Numbered from the stretch's first letter, positions 1-7,457 are shown. The stretch: 38,218 nucleotides of DNA from an uncultured Prochlorococcus sp. (GCA_902615165.1 CACMNZ010000009.1:1-38218), one strand, 5' to 3'. Notes: generated by a model from the sequence alone, not told the origin. A program made the numbers and translations.

Positions 1-537
1 ACTGGACAATCCGTATTAATAAACCCTTCATCAAGACTCAAAGGGACATGTCTAGAAGTTGAAAGTGGAATTGCAAGAGTCTATTGTCCTTGTGAAGAAA
101 CTGAAGGCATGACACTCGCATTTTTACAATCAGGAGATCAATTAAGAACGGACCTTTTATGTAGCGATGGTGTCTGCGTTGAAGCACTAACAGATTTGTC
201 GTTTCACAGCAATGTAAATATTGATGAGAATATTGGTTTCGATGCAGTAAATGAATGGACTTTGCAACTCCTTAGAATTAGACACTTAGGAAATGCAGAA
301 CAGCGATTACAAGCGTTGTTTTCAATACTAGTAAATCGTTTAGGTAGGAGATGTGGTCAATGGTGTGAGTTACCTTTTAGGTTAACTCACGAAAGAATTG
401 GTGAATTAATCGGTTCTACTCGTGTAACGTCAACAAGATTAATTTCTAAATTAAGATCATCTGAGTTATTAATAGCTCCTATTGGAACACAAACAGTAAG
501 TGTGGCACCTTCTTTTATTGAAACATCGCCTCTATAA
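1..537 (+). CDS. Crp/Fnr-family transcriptional regulator, NtcA-like (5' partial)
   Basis: The frame is open from base 1, so the start lies outside the window; 178 codons plus the stop are visible. The visible part covers the second half of a cyclic-nucleotide-binding-type beta barrel (motif VESGIARVYCP, then SGDQL), a dimerisation helix (about residues 80-115) and a C-terminal winged helix-turn-helix. The HTH reads LTHERIGELIGSTRVTSTR, which is very close to the DNA-binding helix of cyanobacterial NtcA (IGSTRVTVTRL as I recall it). It is therefore a Crp-family regulator and probably an NtcA paralogue rather than NtcA itself, because the effector domain is less like NtcA. Its effector is unknown. 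It is followed 4 bases later by a small unknown gene and faces the ferritin gene, so a role in iron or nutrient stress is a reasonable inference but is not shown. Confidence 0.9.
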   Translation, partial: TGQSVLINPSSRLKGTCLEVESGIARVYCPCEETEGMTLAFLQSGDQLRTDLLCSDGVCVEALTDLSFHSNVNIDENIGFDAVNEWTLQLLRIRHLGNAEQRLQALFSILVNRLGRRCGQWCELPFRLTHERIGELIGSTRVTSTRLISKLRSSELLIAPIGTQTVSVAPSFIETSPL

Positions 538-541
538 AAAC

Positions 542-832
542 ATGAAGGAATCACAATCAGTTACTAACAGCTTGTTAATAGAAGTTGATATTTTGTCAAA
601 TAGACTCAAAAATATAAAACAATCTTTCAAATCAACAAACAATAGAGCATTGAAGGAAAGGTTATTTTTGGAAAACAAAAATATTTTTAAAAGAGTCAAT
701 GAAATTTATAAAATATCTAAGCTATTAAATAAAAAAAATAATGAGAAAATAAACTTTTCTAAGTTGCTTGTTGAAATAAGCAAAAGGATATTGAATGAAA
801 ATAAATTTGAAAGTAATTTATTTTTGCTTTAA
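542..832 (+). CDS. hypothetical protein, 96 aa, Lys/Asn-rich helical
   Basis: Small open frame starting at an ATG 4 bases after the regulator stop codon. A longer start at 500 is possible but would run into the regulator gene, so 542 is preferred. The product is rich in Lys, Asn and Leu, with predicted long amphipathic helices (residues about 8-75, heptad-like Leu/Ile spacing) and no membrane segment or cysteine. I recognise no family. The 3' end overlaps the convergent ferritin gene by 15 bases. The close spacing suggests co-transcription with the Crp-type regulator. It could be a small lineage-specific protein; a non-coding stretch open by chance is less likely but not excluded, since AT-rich DNA gives few accidental open frames of this length. 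Confidence 0.55.
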   Translation: MKESQSVTNSLLIEVDILSNRLKNIKQSFKSTNNRALKERLFLENKNIFKRVNEIYKISKLLNKKNNEKINFSKLLVEISKRILNENKFESNLFLL

Positions 833-1372
833 ATCACTATCTATCAACAAGATAGCGGAAGGTTGATTAGAAGCAAACTTTACTTTGCCAAGTATGTTTG
901 CAAATTCATCTTCTGATTTTGTTTGAGCATCAATGATTGGATCTAAAAATACGTTAGTTCTTGTATCGGAAATTCTTTCTGAAATAGAATAAAGTTGTTG
1001 CAGAGATGAAGTTAAATCAGCCTCCATGTTGAAAGAATAAGAAATAAGATCCTCTATCGAATCCCATGTTTGAGCAGGAGCTGGAATTTCATCTAATTTT
1101 ACGCTTTGTCCTCTCGCGATTAAATAATCTGCAAACTTCTGTGCATGTTCCATTTCACCTTGTGATTCACTTAGAAAATGAGACGCAAATCCATTTAAAT
1201 CACGTTCTTGAAACCATAGATACATAGAAAAATATTGAACGTTAGCGTATCTTTCCATAGTTAGATGTTCAAAAATATTATCCAATAGACTATTGTCAAT
1301 CGGTTGAGCAACAGCTCTTCCAGATGGACCAAAATTAATTAATTTCTTAGTTTTTAAATTATTTTCAATCAT
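818..1372 (-). CDS. ftn: ferritin (bacterial non-haem iron storage protein)
   Basis: 184 aa, the length of bacterial ferritins plus an N-terminal extension of about 20 residues. It stores iron as a ferric mineral inside a 24-subunit shell and oxidises Fe(II) at a dinuclear site. Visible ligand motifs are E40 in the first helix (MERYANVQY), E73 and H76 (GEMEHAQ, matching E50/H53 of E. coli FtnA), and a Gln/Glu pair late in the protein (DAQTKSEDEF, matching the Q127 region). There is no haem-binding Met typical of bacterioferritin that I can place, so ferritin is preferred over Bfr. Marine cyanobacterial ferritins of this type are known. The promoter region contains a Fur-box candidate (see 1457-1475), and the next gene upstream on the same strand is an iron-type ABC ATPase, which supports a shared iron response. 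Confidence 0.93.
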   Translation of the reverse strand: MIENNLKTKKLINFGPSGRAVAQPIDNSLLDNIFEHLTMERYANVQYFSMYLWFQERDLNGFASHFLSESQGEMEHAQKFADYLIARGQSVKLDEIPAPAQTWDSIEDLISYSFNMEADLTSSLQQLYSISERISDTRTNVFLDPIIDAQTKSEDEFANILGKVKFASNQPSAILLIDSDLKQK

Positions 1373-1397
1373 TTTGCAAAAAGAAACTACATAAATA

Positions 1398-1413
1398 ATA
1401 CAACATTTTGTAT
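1398..1413. repeat. short inverted repeat in ferritin leader/promoter
   Basis: atacaa and ttgtat flank a 4-base spacer 26-41 bases upstream of the ferritin start. It may be an operator half-site pair or a chance AT-rich palindrome; nothing in the sequence decides between these. Confidence 0.25.
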
Positions 1414-1456
1414 AAATTAGTAATAAATTAATTCTTTAAATTAAATTAAATAATAT

Positions 1457-1475
1457 GATAATGAAAATCAATCGC
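1457..1475 (-). promoter_or_regulatory. candidate Fur box upstream of ferritin
   Basis: The 19 bases starting gataatgaaaatcaa match the classical Fur consensus (GATAATGATAATCATTATC) at 15 of 19 positions, including all four G/C positions. It lies about 85 bases upstream of the ferritin start codon, in the gap between the ferritin and ABC-ATPase genes. Fur represses or activates iron genes by binding such sites; whether this one activates or represses ferritin is not visible. No transcription start is known here. AT-rich background makes chance matches easier, so this remains a candidate. Confidence 0.45.
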
Positions 1476-1587
1476 AATACCATAAATGAATTTACAGTAC
1501 AGATTTTCTGAACTGCTATTAACTAATAAAATTTATAACAGTAAAAAAAAGAAATGTAAAAAGAAAAAATGCTCTAATTGGAAGGGG

Positions 1588-1603
1588 GGCAAGTGTAATT
1601 GCC
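1588..1603 (-). terminator. weak hairpin downstream of the ABC ATPase gene
   Basis: ggcaa and ttgcc, separated by 6 bases, lie just past the stop codon of the minus-strand ABC ATPase. On the minus strand the stem is followed by a C-run, not by an immediate U-tract (a T-rich stretch comes about 20 bases later), so terminator function is doubtful. Confidence 0.2.
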
Positions 1604-1615
1604 TATAAAAAAATT

Positions 1616-2674
1616 CTATATATATTCCTTATATGCTCCAGGATATAAAAAATAATAACTATTTGTACTAATAAAAAGAGAACATTTATCGCCATTATTA
1701 AGGAGATGATTAATATCAGTTCTAACCCTTAATATGTTTCCATTAATAGATACTTTATATATAAGAAATTCTCCAAGAAATTCTTTAGATATAACAATCG
1801 CATCACCAGATTCTGATCTTTTAATTGAAATAAATTTAGGCGAAATTGACATACTTTTGATATCTGTATTTTTCAAATGCTCTGAACAATTTATTTCACC
1901 TAAACAAGAAATATATGAATTTCCATTTTTTTTGAGATTAATAATATTATTACCCAAAATAAAACTACTAACAAATATGGTCTTGGGATTATTTAGAAGA
2001 TTAATTGGCGTATCAATTTGATGTATTTTCCCATCATTCATAACGGCAACCTTATCGCAAATAGACATCGCTTCTTCCGGATCATGAGTAACCATCAATC
2101 CGCTTGCATTACATCCTTTGAGGATATTAGGGAGTTCACTTCTCAATTTTAGTTTGACATGCATATCAAGACTACAAAAAGGTTCATCTAATAAAATAAA
2201 ATTTGTACCTGGAGCTAGAGCTCTCGCAATTGCGAGTCTTTGTTTTTGGCCTCCAGACAGTTCATGTGGGTACCTTTCAACAAAACTATCAAGACCAACA
2301 ACATTCAATAAATAATCAACTCTAGATCTGTCTTTTTTGTTTTGCAAACCAAAAATTACATTTTCCAAGACAGTTAAGTGAGGGAAAAGTGCATAGTCTT
2401 GAAAAACCATACCAATATTTCTTTTCTCAGGACTAAGAATTTTTTCCCTACTTGAAATTTCCTTATCATTAAGAGAAATCCTCCCTTTAGAGGGATATTC
2501 GAACCCCGCGATTAATCTTAAAAGAGTAGTTTTTCCGCAACCAGAAGGACCAAGCAACCCTAATAATTCGCCATTTTCAATTTTCAGGTTAATTTCGTTT
2601 AAAATCCAATTTGAATATTCTCGCTTATCATATTTATGATGCAAATCATCAATTATTAACGCATCATTTTTCAC
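1616..2674 (-). CDS. ABC transporter ATP-binding protein, FbpC/FutC-like (probable ferric iron)
   Basis: 352 aa, the usual length of FbpC/FutC/PotA-type import ATPases. The ATPase domain has Walker A GPSGCGKTT (residues 42-50), a Q-loop (MVFQDYALF), signature LSGGQKQR, Walker B FILLDEPF and the switch His (MVTHDPEE). After about residue 240 comes a TOBE-like C-terminal region. The same subfamily imports ferric iron, thiosulfate/sulfate, spermidine or molybdate, so substrate is inferred: ferritin is the next gene downstream on the same strand. No permease or binding-protein gene lies nearby, so it must work with subunits encoded elsewhere, as is common for the iron transporter of marine picocyanobacteria. 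The start ATG sits 95 bases from the divergent nth gene. Confidence 0.85.
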   Translation of the reverse strand: MKNDALIIDDLHHKYDKREYSNWILNEINLKIENGELLGLLGPSGCGKTTLLRLIAGFEYPSKGRISLNDKEISSREKILSPEKRNIGMVFQDYALFPHLTVLENVIFGLQNKKDRSRVDYLLNVVGLDSFVERYPHELSGGQKQRLAIARALAPGTNFILLDEPFCSLDMHVKLKLRSELPNILKGCNASGLMVTHDPEEAMSICDKVAVMNDGKIHQIDTPINLLNNPKTIFVSSFILGNNIINLKKNGNSYISCLGEINCSEHLKNTDIKSMSISPKFISIKRSESGDAIVISKEFLGEFLIYKVSINGNILRVRTDINHLLNNGDKCSLFISTNSYYFLYPGAYKEYI

Positions 2675-2769
2675 TAAGTTCTTCTTATTTAAATATATTA
2701 AATTAGCAGAAAATATTCACCTAAAATATCCCATGTATAATTTTATACACCATTTAATTTCTAAATTTA

Positions 2770-3423
2770 ATGAGAAAGTCTGAAAGAGCAGAAATAATTA
2801 GCAAGGAACTCAAAAAGCTATATCCATCGCCTCCAATACCCCTTGATCATACAAATGCATATACTCTTCTAGTCGCGGTAGTTTTAAGTGCTCAATCAAC
2901 AGATAAGAAAGTTAATGAATTAACAAAAAGCTTATTTAAAGTTGCAGATAATCCAGAAAAGATGATGCAGCTAGGTATTAATGGCATTTACGAATACATA
3001 AAATTTTTAGGTCTATCTAATCAAAAATCAAAGAACATCTACAACTTATCTAAATTATTGATTGAGAAGCATAATGGTACGGTCCCAGATTCTTTTGAGA
3101 AGCTTGAATCTCTTCCAGGGGTAGGTCATAAAACAGCATCAGTTGTAATGTCTCAAGTGTTTAAAATACCCTCCTTCCCAGTCGATACTCATATACACAG
3201 GTTGGCACAAAGATGGGGCCTATCAAATGGCGATAGCGTAGTTCAAACAGAAAAAGATCTAAAAAAAATATTTCCTGTTAATGATTGGAATACCTTACAT
3301 TTACAAATAATCTTTTATGGCAGAGAATACTGTACTGCAAGAGGCTGTGATGGAACAAAATGTTATTTATGTCGCACTCTTTATCCCAAAAGAAAAAAGA
3401 AATTTATATGTAAAAAGCCTTAA
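2770..3423 (+). CDS. nth: endonuclease III (DNA glycosylase/AP lyase)
   Basis: 217 aa, standard for Nth, which removes oxidised pyrimidines and cleaves abasic sites in base excision repair. The helix-hairpin-helix is LPGVGHKTASVV with catalytic Lys121, and the second catalytic residue is Asp139 in VDTHIHR. In the C-terminal iron-sulfur region the cysteines are C188, C193, C198, C201, with another at C214. That spacing (C-x4-C-x4-C-x2-C) differs from the canonical C-x6-C-x2-C-x5-C of the E. coli enzyme, so cluster binding is likely altered or uses a different set. The lysine-rich tail is typical of the lineage. It is transcribed divergently from the ABC ATPase and may be read through into the SDR gene 35 bases downstream. 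Confidence 0.93.
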   Translation: MRKSERAEIISKELKKLYPSPPIPLDHTNAYTLLVAVVLSAQSTDKKVNELTKSLFKVADNPEKMMQLGINGIYEYIKFLGLSNQKSKNIYNLSKLLIEKHNGTVPDSFEKLESLPGVGHKTASVVMSQVFKIPSFPVDTHIHRLAQRWGLSNGDSVVQTEKDLKKIFPVNDWNTLHLQIIFYGREYCTARGCDGTKCYLCRTLYPKRKKKFICKKP

Positions 3424-3458
3424 GAAATTTATATAATATTTAAATTAGTTTTTTAATC

Positions 3459-4118
3459 ATGAAAATAGCAATTACTGGGGCATCGGGGAAAACAGGTTAT
3501 AGAATTGCCGAAGAAGCAGTTAAGAAAGGATATAAAGTAAGGCAAATCGTCAGAAGTAATTCAATAGTCTCAGCAGGACTAGAGCGATTAGAAACAATTA
3601 GGGTTTCATTAGACAAAAAAGGAGAACTTGATGAAGCTTTAAAAGGTATTGATGCTTTGATAATTGCGACTGGAGCAAGAGCATCATTAGATTTAACTGG
3701 TCCTGCAAAGGTTGATGCATTAGGTGTATACAGGCAATTAGAGAGTTGCAAAAGAGTTGGTATTAAAAGAGTTATTTTAGTTAGTTCACTTTGTACTGGT
3801 AAATTATTTCACCCATTAAACTTATTTGGTTTAATTCTTATTTGGAAGAAATTAGGTGAAAACTTTCTACGCAATTCAAATTTTGAATGGACTATTATTA
3901 GACCTGGAGGATTAAAGGAAAATGAAGATATTAAATCAGAAAATATAAATTATTCAAAGGAGGATACTCAAATTGATGGATCAATCCCAAGGAGATTAGT
4001 TGCGCAATGTTGCATAAATTCTTTAAAAAACAAAGAATCCATAAATAAATTAATAGAAGTTACAAGTTCGAATGACAACAATAAGATATCTTTTAAAAAA
4101 GCTATGCAAATGATTTAA
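3459..4118 (+). CDS. NAD(P)-binding SDR-like protein (atypical SDR, NmrA/SDR_a5 type)
   Basis: 219 aa Rossmann-fold protein. The dinucleotide-binding glycine motif is ITGASGKTGYR at residues 4-14, followed by an Arg-rich strand end (VRQIVRS) that suggests NADP(H) preference. IIATGA (about residue 70) and VILVSSLC with IIRPGGL (about residues 105-150) are typical of atypical SDRs. The classical YxxxK catalytic pair is not evident, so enzymatic activity cannot be assigned; such proteins can be flavin or quinone reductases, epimerases or redox sensors. Relatives occur widely in cyanobacteria and plastids. It lies between nth and a 62-aa conserved small gene, all on the plus strand. Confidence 0.8.
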   Translation: MKIAITGASGKTGYRIAEEAVKKGYKVRQIVRSNSIVSAGLERLETIRVSLDKKGELDEALKGIDALIIATGARASLDLTGPAKVDALGVYRQLESCKRVGIKRVILVSSLCTGKLFHPLNLFGLILIWKKLGENFLRNSNFEWTIIRPGGLKENEDIKSENINYSKEDTQIDGSIPRRLVAQCCINSLKNKESINKLIEVTSSNDNNKISFKKAMQMI

Positions 4119-4144
4119 AAGATGTAAATATATAAATTAAAACT

Positions 4145-4333
4145 ATGAAAATAAATTCCAAAATTGACGCATTACAATTAATGCTTACTGATTTAAGAAC
4201 TAGAAATGAGCCAATAAGACATAAAGCTGCATTTAAAGGTTGTCAACCAGAATTTCAAAGTCTTGTATCAAGATTAATAAAGCAGTTAGAGGACGAATTA
4301 GTTGCTGAAAAGCTTAGCAATCGCGATAGTTAA
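4145..4333 (+). CDS. conserved small hypothetical protein, 62 aa
   Basis: Starts with ATG 26 bases after the SDR stop and ends 10 bases before the convergent glutaredoxin-fusion gene. The product is charged and helical with one Cys (FKGCQPEFQSL) and no membrane segment or signal. The composition is like that of normal proteins rather than of random AT-rich translation, and I believe similar short proteins occur in other marine picocyanobacteria. No function can be given. Confidence 0.65.
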   Translation: MKINSKIDALQLMLTDLRTRNEPIRHKAAFKGCQPEFQSLVSRLIKQLEDELVAEKLSNRDS

Positions 4334-4343
4334 AAAATTTAGA

Positions 4344-4955
4344 TTACTTAAATGAAATTAAGTTATCCAATTTTGCTTGTTCTGAAAGTTCATCATATCC
4401 TCCAAAAAATTTATTATCCAAAAATATTTGAGGGAAAGTATTATGGCTACTTTGAGCCATAATTTTTTGAAAGCTCTCATCATTGTCTATTAGAGTAACT
4501 TCATGAGGGATAGATAAAGAATTAAGCAACCTAATTGCTCTTTTAGACCAAGGACAATCCTTTAATATATATGCTTTTACACGTGATTCATTAGTGATTA
4601 AATCATGATTTGAGATATTAATAATTTTCTGTTCAAAAGAAAGTAATAATATATCAGTACCTTTTTTTACAATACATCCCTCCTCTAGATGCCCGCCAAA
4701 CACATTACATCCCTCATCTGCAAAACTCAAATGTAAATGAACATCTCCTTTATTAAAATGTCCGTTTAAAGAAACTATCTCTAGATTTCCTTCAAATTTA
4801 TTTATCTCTTGATTACCTGGGCATTGAATACAAACTGTTCTAAGATTACCAACCACTCCAGAAACATACCCGTATAAATTATTCGATAAAGAATATTCTT
4901 TAATTGAATTTATCAAATCAGATTCTGGAGATAGCTTTAGGCTATGAGGCTGCAT
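4344..4955 (-). CDS. PCC/DUF296 domain - glutaredoxin fusion protein
   Basis: 203 aa with two parts. Residues 1-110 form a PCC (plant/prokaryote-conserved, DUF296) domain with the metal-site-like histidines H73 and H75 (DVHLHLSF) and H89 (GGHLEEG). Residues 126-203 form a glutaredoxin with a monothiol-type active site CPWS (C134-S137), the cis-proline TFPQ (about 173-176) and the GSH-binding GGYDEL. In bacteria DUF296 proteins are mostly single-domain and of unknown function; in plants the domain is joined to AT-hook DNA-binding segments. The glutaredoxin would use glutathione to reduce disulfides or bind an iron-sulfur cluster. The fusion suggests metal- or redox-linked control, which is inference. 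Confidence 0.85.
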   Translation of the reverse strand: MQPHSLKLSPESDLINSIKEYSLSNNLYGYVSGVVGNLRTVCIQCPGNQEINKFEGNLEIVSLNGHFNKGDVHLHLSFADEGCNVFGGHLEEGCIVKKGTDILLLSFEQKIINISNHDLITNESRVKAYILKDCPWSKRAIRLLNSLSIPHEVTLIDNDESFQKIMAQSSHNTFPQIFLDNKFFGGYDELSEQAKLDNLISFK

Positions 4956-5139
4956 TAGATATATGGAATAATTTTGTAATATAAAACATTATCATTCATA
5001 AAGAGAAGTTGAGTTTATAATATTTAGGATTCATATTTAAATTAAATTTTAGAATCTATCATCAAAAACTATTTAAATTTTTTACTAAAAATTTAAGCAT
5101 GTTGAGAGTGTAATATATTTTTTATATACAAAAACTAAT

Positions 5140-5679
5140 TTGTTATTAAGAAAAAATCTTAAAAATTTGGCATTTAATATTCCCAATTTATTATCGATAT
5201 CTCGACTTTTCCTTGTATTTCCATTAATACTCTTTTTAGAAATTAACAGACCTTATTATGTCTTTATATTGATTATTATTGGAGGTTTAACTGATTATTT
5301 TGACGGGTTAATTGCAAGAAAATTTAATCTTAAAACTAGATTAGGAGCTATCCTTGATCCCTTAAGCGATAAAGTATTCTATTTAATTCCTTTGACCTTC
5401 CTTTGTAAAAATAATTTTATACCCTTCTGGTCTTTGTCATTAATTTTATTTAGAGAATTAATTGTCTCTAGCCTAAGGAACTCTACAAAAGACGGTTTAC
5501 CAGCATCAATGTTAGGAAAATATAAAACATTTTTCTTTTTTATTTCAGTAATTACTTTCTTTACACCATTAAAAATTAGCTTATTGAATAATTTGGCTTT
5601 AATTTTTTATTGGTTAGGATTCATTCTTACTTTTGTGACTTTATTAGGCTATTTAAGAATTAAAAAGAATATTATCTGA
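5140..5679 (+). CDS. pgsA: CDP-diacylglycerol-glycerol-3-phosphate phosphatidyltransferase
   Basis: 179 aa integral membrane enzyme that makes phosphatidylglycerophosphate, the precursor of phosphatidylglycerol, an essential thylakoid lipid. The full CDP-alcohol phosphotransferase signature is present: D55-G56-x2-A59-R60-x8-G69-x3-D73-x3-D77. Hydrophobic segments lie at about residues 20-35, 40-52, 85-105, 125-145 and 150-172. Length is normal for PgsA. The start is TTG at 5140; the nearest ATG upstream (5099) is out of frame. The 3' end overlaps the convergent epimerase gene by 27 bases. The partner phosphatase that removes the phosphate may be the YqeG-type gene at 12974 in this window. Confidence 0.92.
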   Translation: MLLRKNLKNLAFNIPNLLSISRLFLVFPLILFLEINRPYYVFILIIIGGLTDYFDGLIARKFNLKTRLGAILDPLSDKVFYLIPLTFLCKNNFIPFWSLSLILFRELIVSSLRNSTKDGLPASMLGKYKTFFFFISVITFFTPLKISLLNNLALIFYWLGFILTFVTLLGYLRIKKNII

Positions 5680-6573
5680 ATTTTCATCAAACTCCTCACT
5701 CTTTTTATTATTAAAATCATTCATAAAACTATCCTTTAGACCATTAAATAAATCAAAAGTTGGCGCCCACTCTAAATCACGTTTTATCTTGGAGATATCA
5801 GTCTGATAATGATTTAACCTAATTGGAAATCCCTTTCGAGACTTAGGTTCTAATTTTTGATAATCAAATGTTCTTAAAGAAATCTCATTTTGGTTTAATC
5901 CAAGAACATTCGCACAGAAATAAATTAAACCCTTGATTGTCACTCCTTTTTCACCTGAACAATTGTAAATATTATTTTTGGAATTTTCAAAATTTATGCA
6001 CCTAATCATTACATCAGTTAGATCCGAAACATGGCCTAGCTGAGTAATTAAAGAACCGTCACCAGGGATTGGTATAGATTTTTTAGTAAATAACCTTTCA
6101 AAAAACCAATTTTCAATTTTATTATAATTTCCTGGTCCATAAATATAAGTAGGTCTAAAACTTGTAAAAGGAATTTTTTGTTTTTTTAACCAATTTTCTG
6201 TCTCAAACTTTCCTTTATGCCTACTTTCTGGATCAATTGGATCAACTTCGGATAAAGGTAGTTCACAATTATCTTTATAAACACCTGCAGAGCTTACATA
6301 TATATATCTCTGGAAAGAGTTATCTAAATTTTCTATAAGAAGTTTGGTTTGTTCTAACTCTCGGCCAGAAATATCAAAAACAACATCATACTTTTCATTT
6401 TTTAACTTGACGATATCTTCTGAATTATTTCTATCACCCTTAATTAAATTTGTTTTTTCAGGATTACTTTTATTACCTCTTGTGAAAATATCAATATGAT
6501 AATTTTTACTTAATAACTTTCCAACCAAAGACTTGCCAACAAATCTAGTACCACCCATTACAAGAATTTTCAT
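5653..6573 (-). CDS. NAD-dependent epimerase/dehydratase, CSP41-like
   Basis: 306 aa from the ATG at 6573; a TTG two codons upstream (6579) is an alternative start. It is an extended SDR: MGGTRFVGKSL at the N-terminus binds the nucleotide, YVSSAGVY carries the Ser region, and RPTYIYGPGN is typical of the NDP-sugar epimerase group. The usual YxxxK pair is altered: HKGKFETEN has the Lys but not the Tyr. This pattern and the overall length are those of CSP41a/b, the plastid stem-loop RNA-binding proteins of cyanobacterial origin, so RNA binding or protection rather than sugar epimerisation is possible. Which applies here is not shown. Confidence 0.82.
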   Translation of the reverse strand: MKILVMGGTRFVGKSLVGKLLSKNYHIDIFTRGNKSNPEKTNLIKGDRNNSEDIVKLKNEKYDVVFDISGRELEQTKLLIENLDNSFQRYIYVSSAGVYKDNCELPLSEVDPIDPESRHKGKFETENWLKKQKIPFTSFRPTYIYGPGNYNKIENWFFERLFTKKSIPIPGDGSLITQLGHVSDLTDVMIRCINFENSKNNIYNCSGEKGVTIKGLIYFCANVLGLNQNEISLRTFDYQKLEPKSRKGFPIRLNHYQTDISKIKRDLEWAPTFDLFNGLKDSFMNDFNNKKSEEFDENSDNILFNS

Positions 6574-6612
6574 ATTCAAAAAATATTTAACTGAAGTAGT
6601 AATCTTAAATAG

Positions 6613-6660
6613 AATTACATATTGAATAGTACTACTAATTACATATTGAATAGTACTACT
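6613..6660. repeat. perfect 24-bp tandem duplication upstream of hisA
   Basis: The 24 bases at 6613-6636 (aattacatattgaatagtac...) are repeated exactly at 6637-6660, and a trace of a third copy (aat) follows. The unit contains tagtacta, which is self-complementary. It lies between the divergent epimerase and hisA, ending 29 bases before the hisA start. The junction of the two copies creates a GTA-N8-TAC pattern (6629-6642), the NtcA consensus. Confidence 0.9.
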
Positions 6661-6689
6661 AATAAGTAATTAATGAAAAGGATGATTCT

Positions 6690-7457
6690 ATGGACCTAAT
6701 ACCAGCAATTGATTTAATGAACGGGAAGTGTGTAAGGCTTTTTAAAGGCGACTTTAATAAAAGAAAAGACTTCACAAAAAAGCCTCATGAGCAAGCTAAA
6801 TTTTGGGAAAGCGAAGGAGCCAAATATATACATATAGTTGATTTAGATGCTGCAAAAACTGGATCCCCAACAAACGATAAATCAATAAAAAAGATTGCAA
6901 AAACAGTTAACATACCTATTCAAATAGGTGGGGGGATAAGGTCTCAGGAAAGGATAGAACAATTATTTTCTTATGGTATTGAGAAAGTTATCATGGGAAC
7001 CTCTGCAATAGAAAATAAAGAACTAGTTAAAGACTTATCAAATAAATTTCCTGGAAGGATAATTATTGGGATAGATGCAAAAGATGGAAAAGTTAGTACA
7101 AGGGGTTGGCTTGAGCAATCTAATATATTTGCCACAGATCTAGTAAAGGAGTTTTCTTCATTTAAAATTGCTAGTTTTATTGTTACAGATATAAATACAG
7201 ATGGGACTTTAGAAGGGACAAATGAAGAATTCATAAAAAGCATTCTTGAAATTACAGATATTCCAGTAATAGCCTCAGGAGGTATTGGTTCAATTTCTGA
7301 TTTATTATCGTTAGTAAAATTTGAAAACTCTGGACTCTTTGGAGTAATAGTAGGTAAAGCTCTATATGAAAATAAATTCTCGATAAACGAAGCGAATAAT
7401 GTATTGTCAGCTGAGAGATTAAATGACTTTGATTTAGACACAAATTACTACGCTTAA
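6690..7457 (+). CDS. hisA: 1-(5-phosphoribosyl)-5-[(5-phosphoribosylamino)methylideneamino]imidazole-4-carboxamide isomerase
   Basis: 255 aa TIM-barrel enzyme for the fourth step of histidine synthesis (ProFAR to PRFAR). PAIDLMNGKCVRLFKGDF contains the catalytic Asp8 equivalent; the second catalytic Asp lies in the VTDINTDGTLEG segment. Phosphate-binding glycine loops QIGGGIRS and ASGGIGS are intact. Length is normal for HisA, and the NGKCVRL start pattern separates it from HisF. It is a solitary his gene here, as is usual in cyanobacteria, where his genes are scattered. The upstream tandem repeat may influence its expression. Confidence 0.96.
   Translation: MDLIPAIDLMNGKCVRLFKGDFNKRKDFTKKPHEQAKFWESEGAKYIHIVDLDAAKTGSPTNDKSIKKIAKTVNIPIQIGGGIRSQERIEQLFSYGIEKVIMGTSAIENKELVKDLSNKFPGRIIIGIDAKDGKVSTRGWLEQSNIFATDLVKEFSSFKIASFIVTDINTDGTLEGTNEEFIKSILEITDIPVIASGGIGSISDLLSLVKFENSGLFGVIVGKALYENKFSINEANNVLSAERLNDFDLDTNYYA

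Noticed and set aside
1373..1615. 243-base gap between ferritin and the ABC ATPase as a possible small-RNA or gene site
   Set aside because: No open frame of useful length and no strong hairpin with a T-run; only the Fur-box candidate and a weak stem were found.
2735..2748. GTA-N8-TAC NtcA-type site (gtataattttatac) between the ABC ATPase and nth
   Set aside because: The pattern is exact, but in DNA of about one-third G+C such a pattern should arise by chance roughly a dozen times in a window of this size, and no -10 box stands at the canonical distance in either direction. Not listed as a feature.
4984..5012. Fur-like cattatcattc in the gap before the PCC-glutaredoxin gene
   Set aside because: Only about 11 of 19 positions match the consensus, well below the site upstream of ferritin.
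5099..5101. ATG upstream of pgsA as the true start
   Set aside because: It is in a different frame from the pgsA coding sequence, so the TTG at 5140 is kept.
4956..5139. 184-base divergent gap searched for a short gene or tRNA
   Set aside because: Only AT-rich DNA with no open frame, no cloverleaf and no clear promoter pair.
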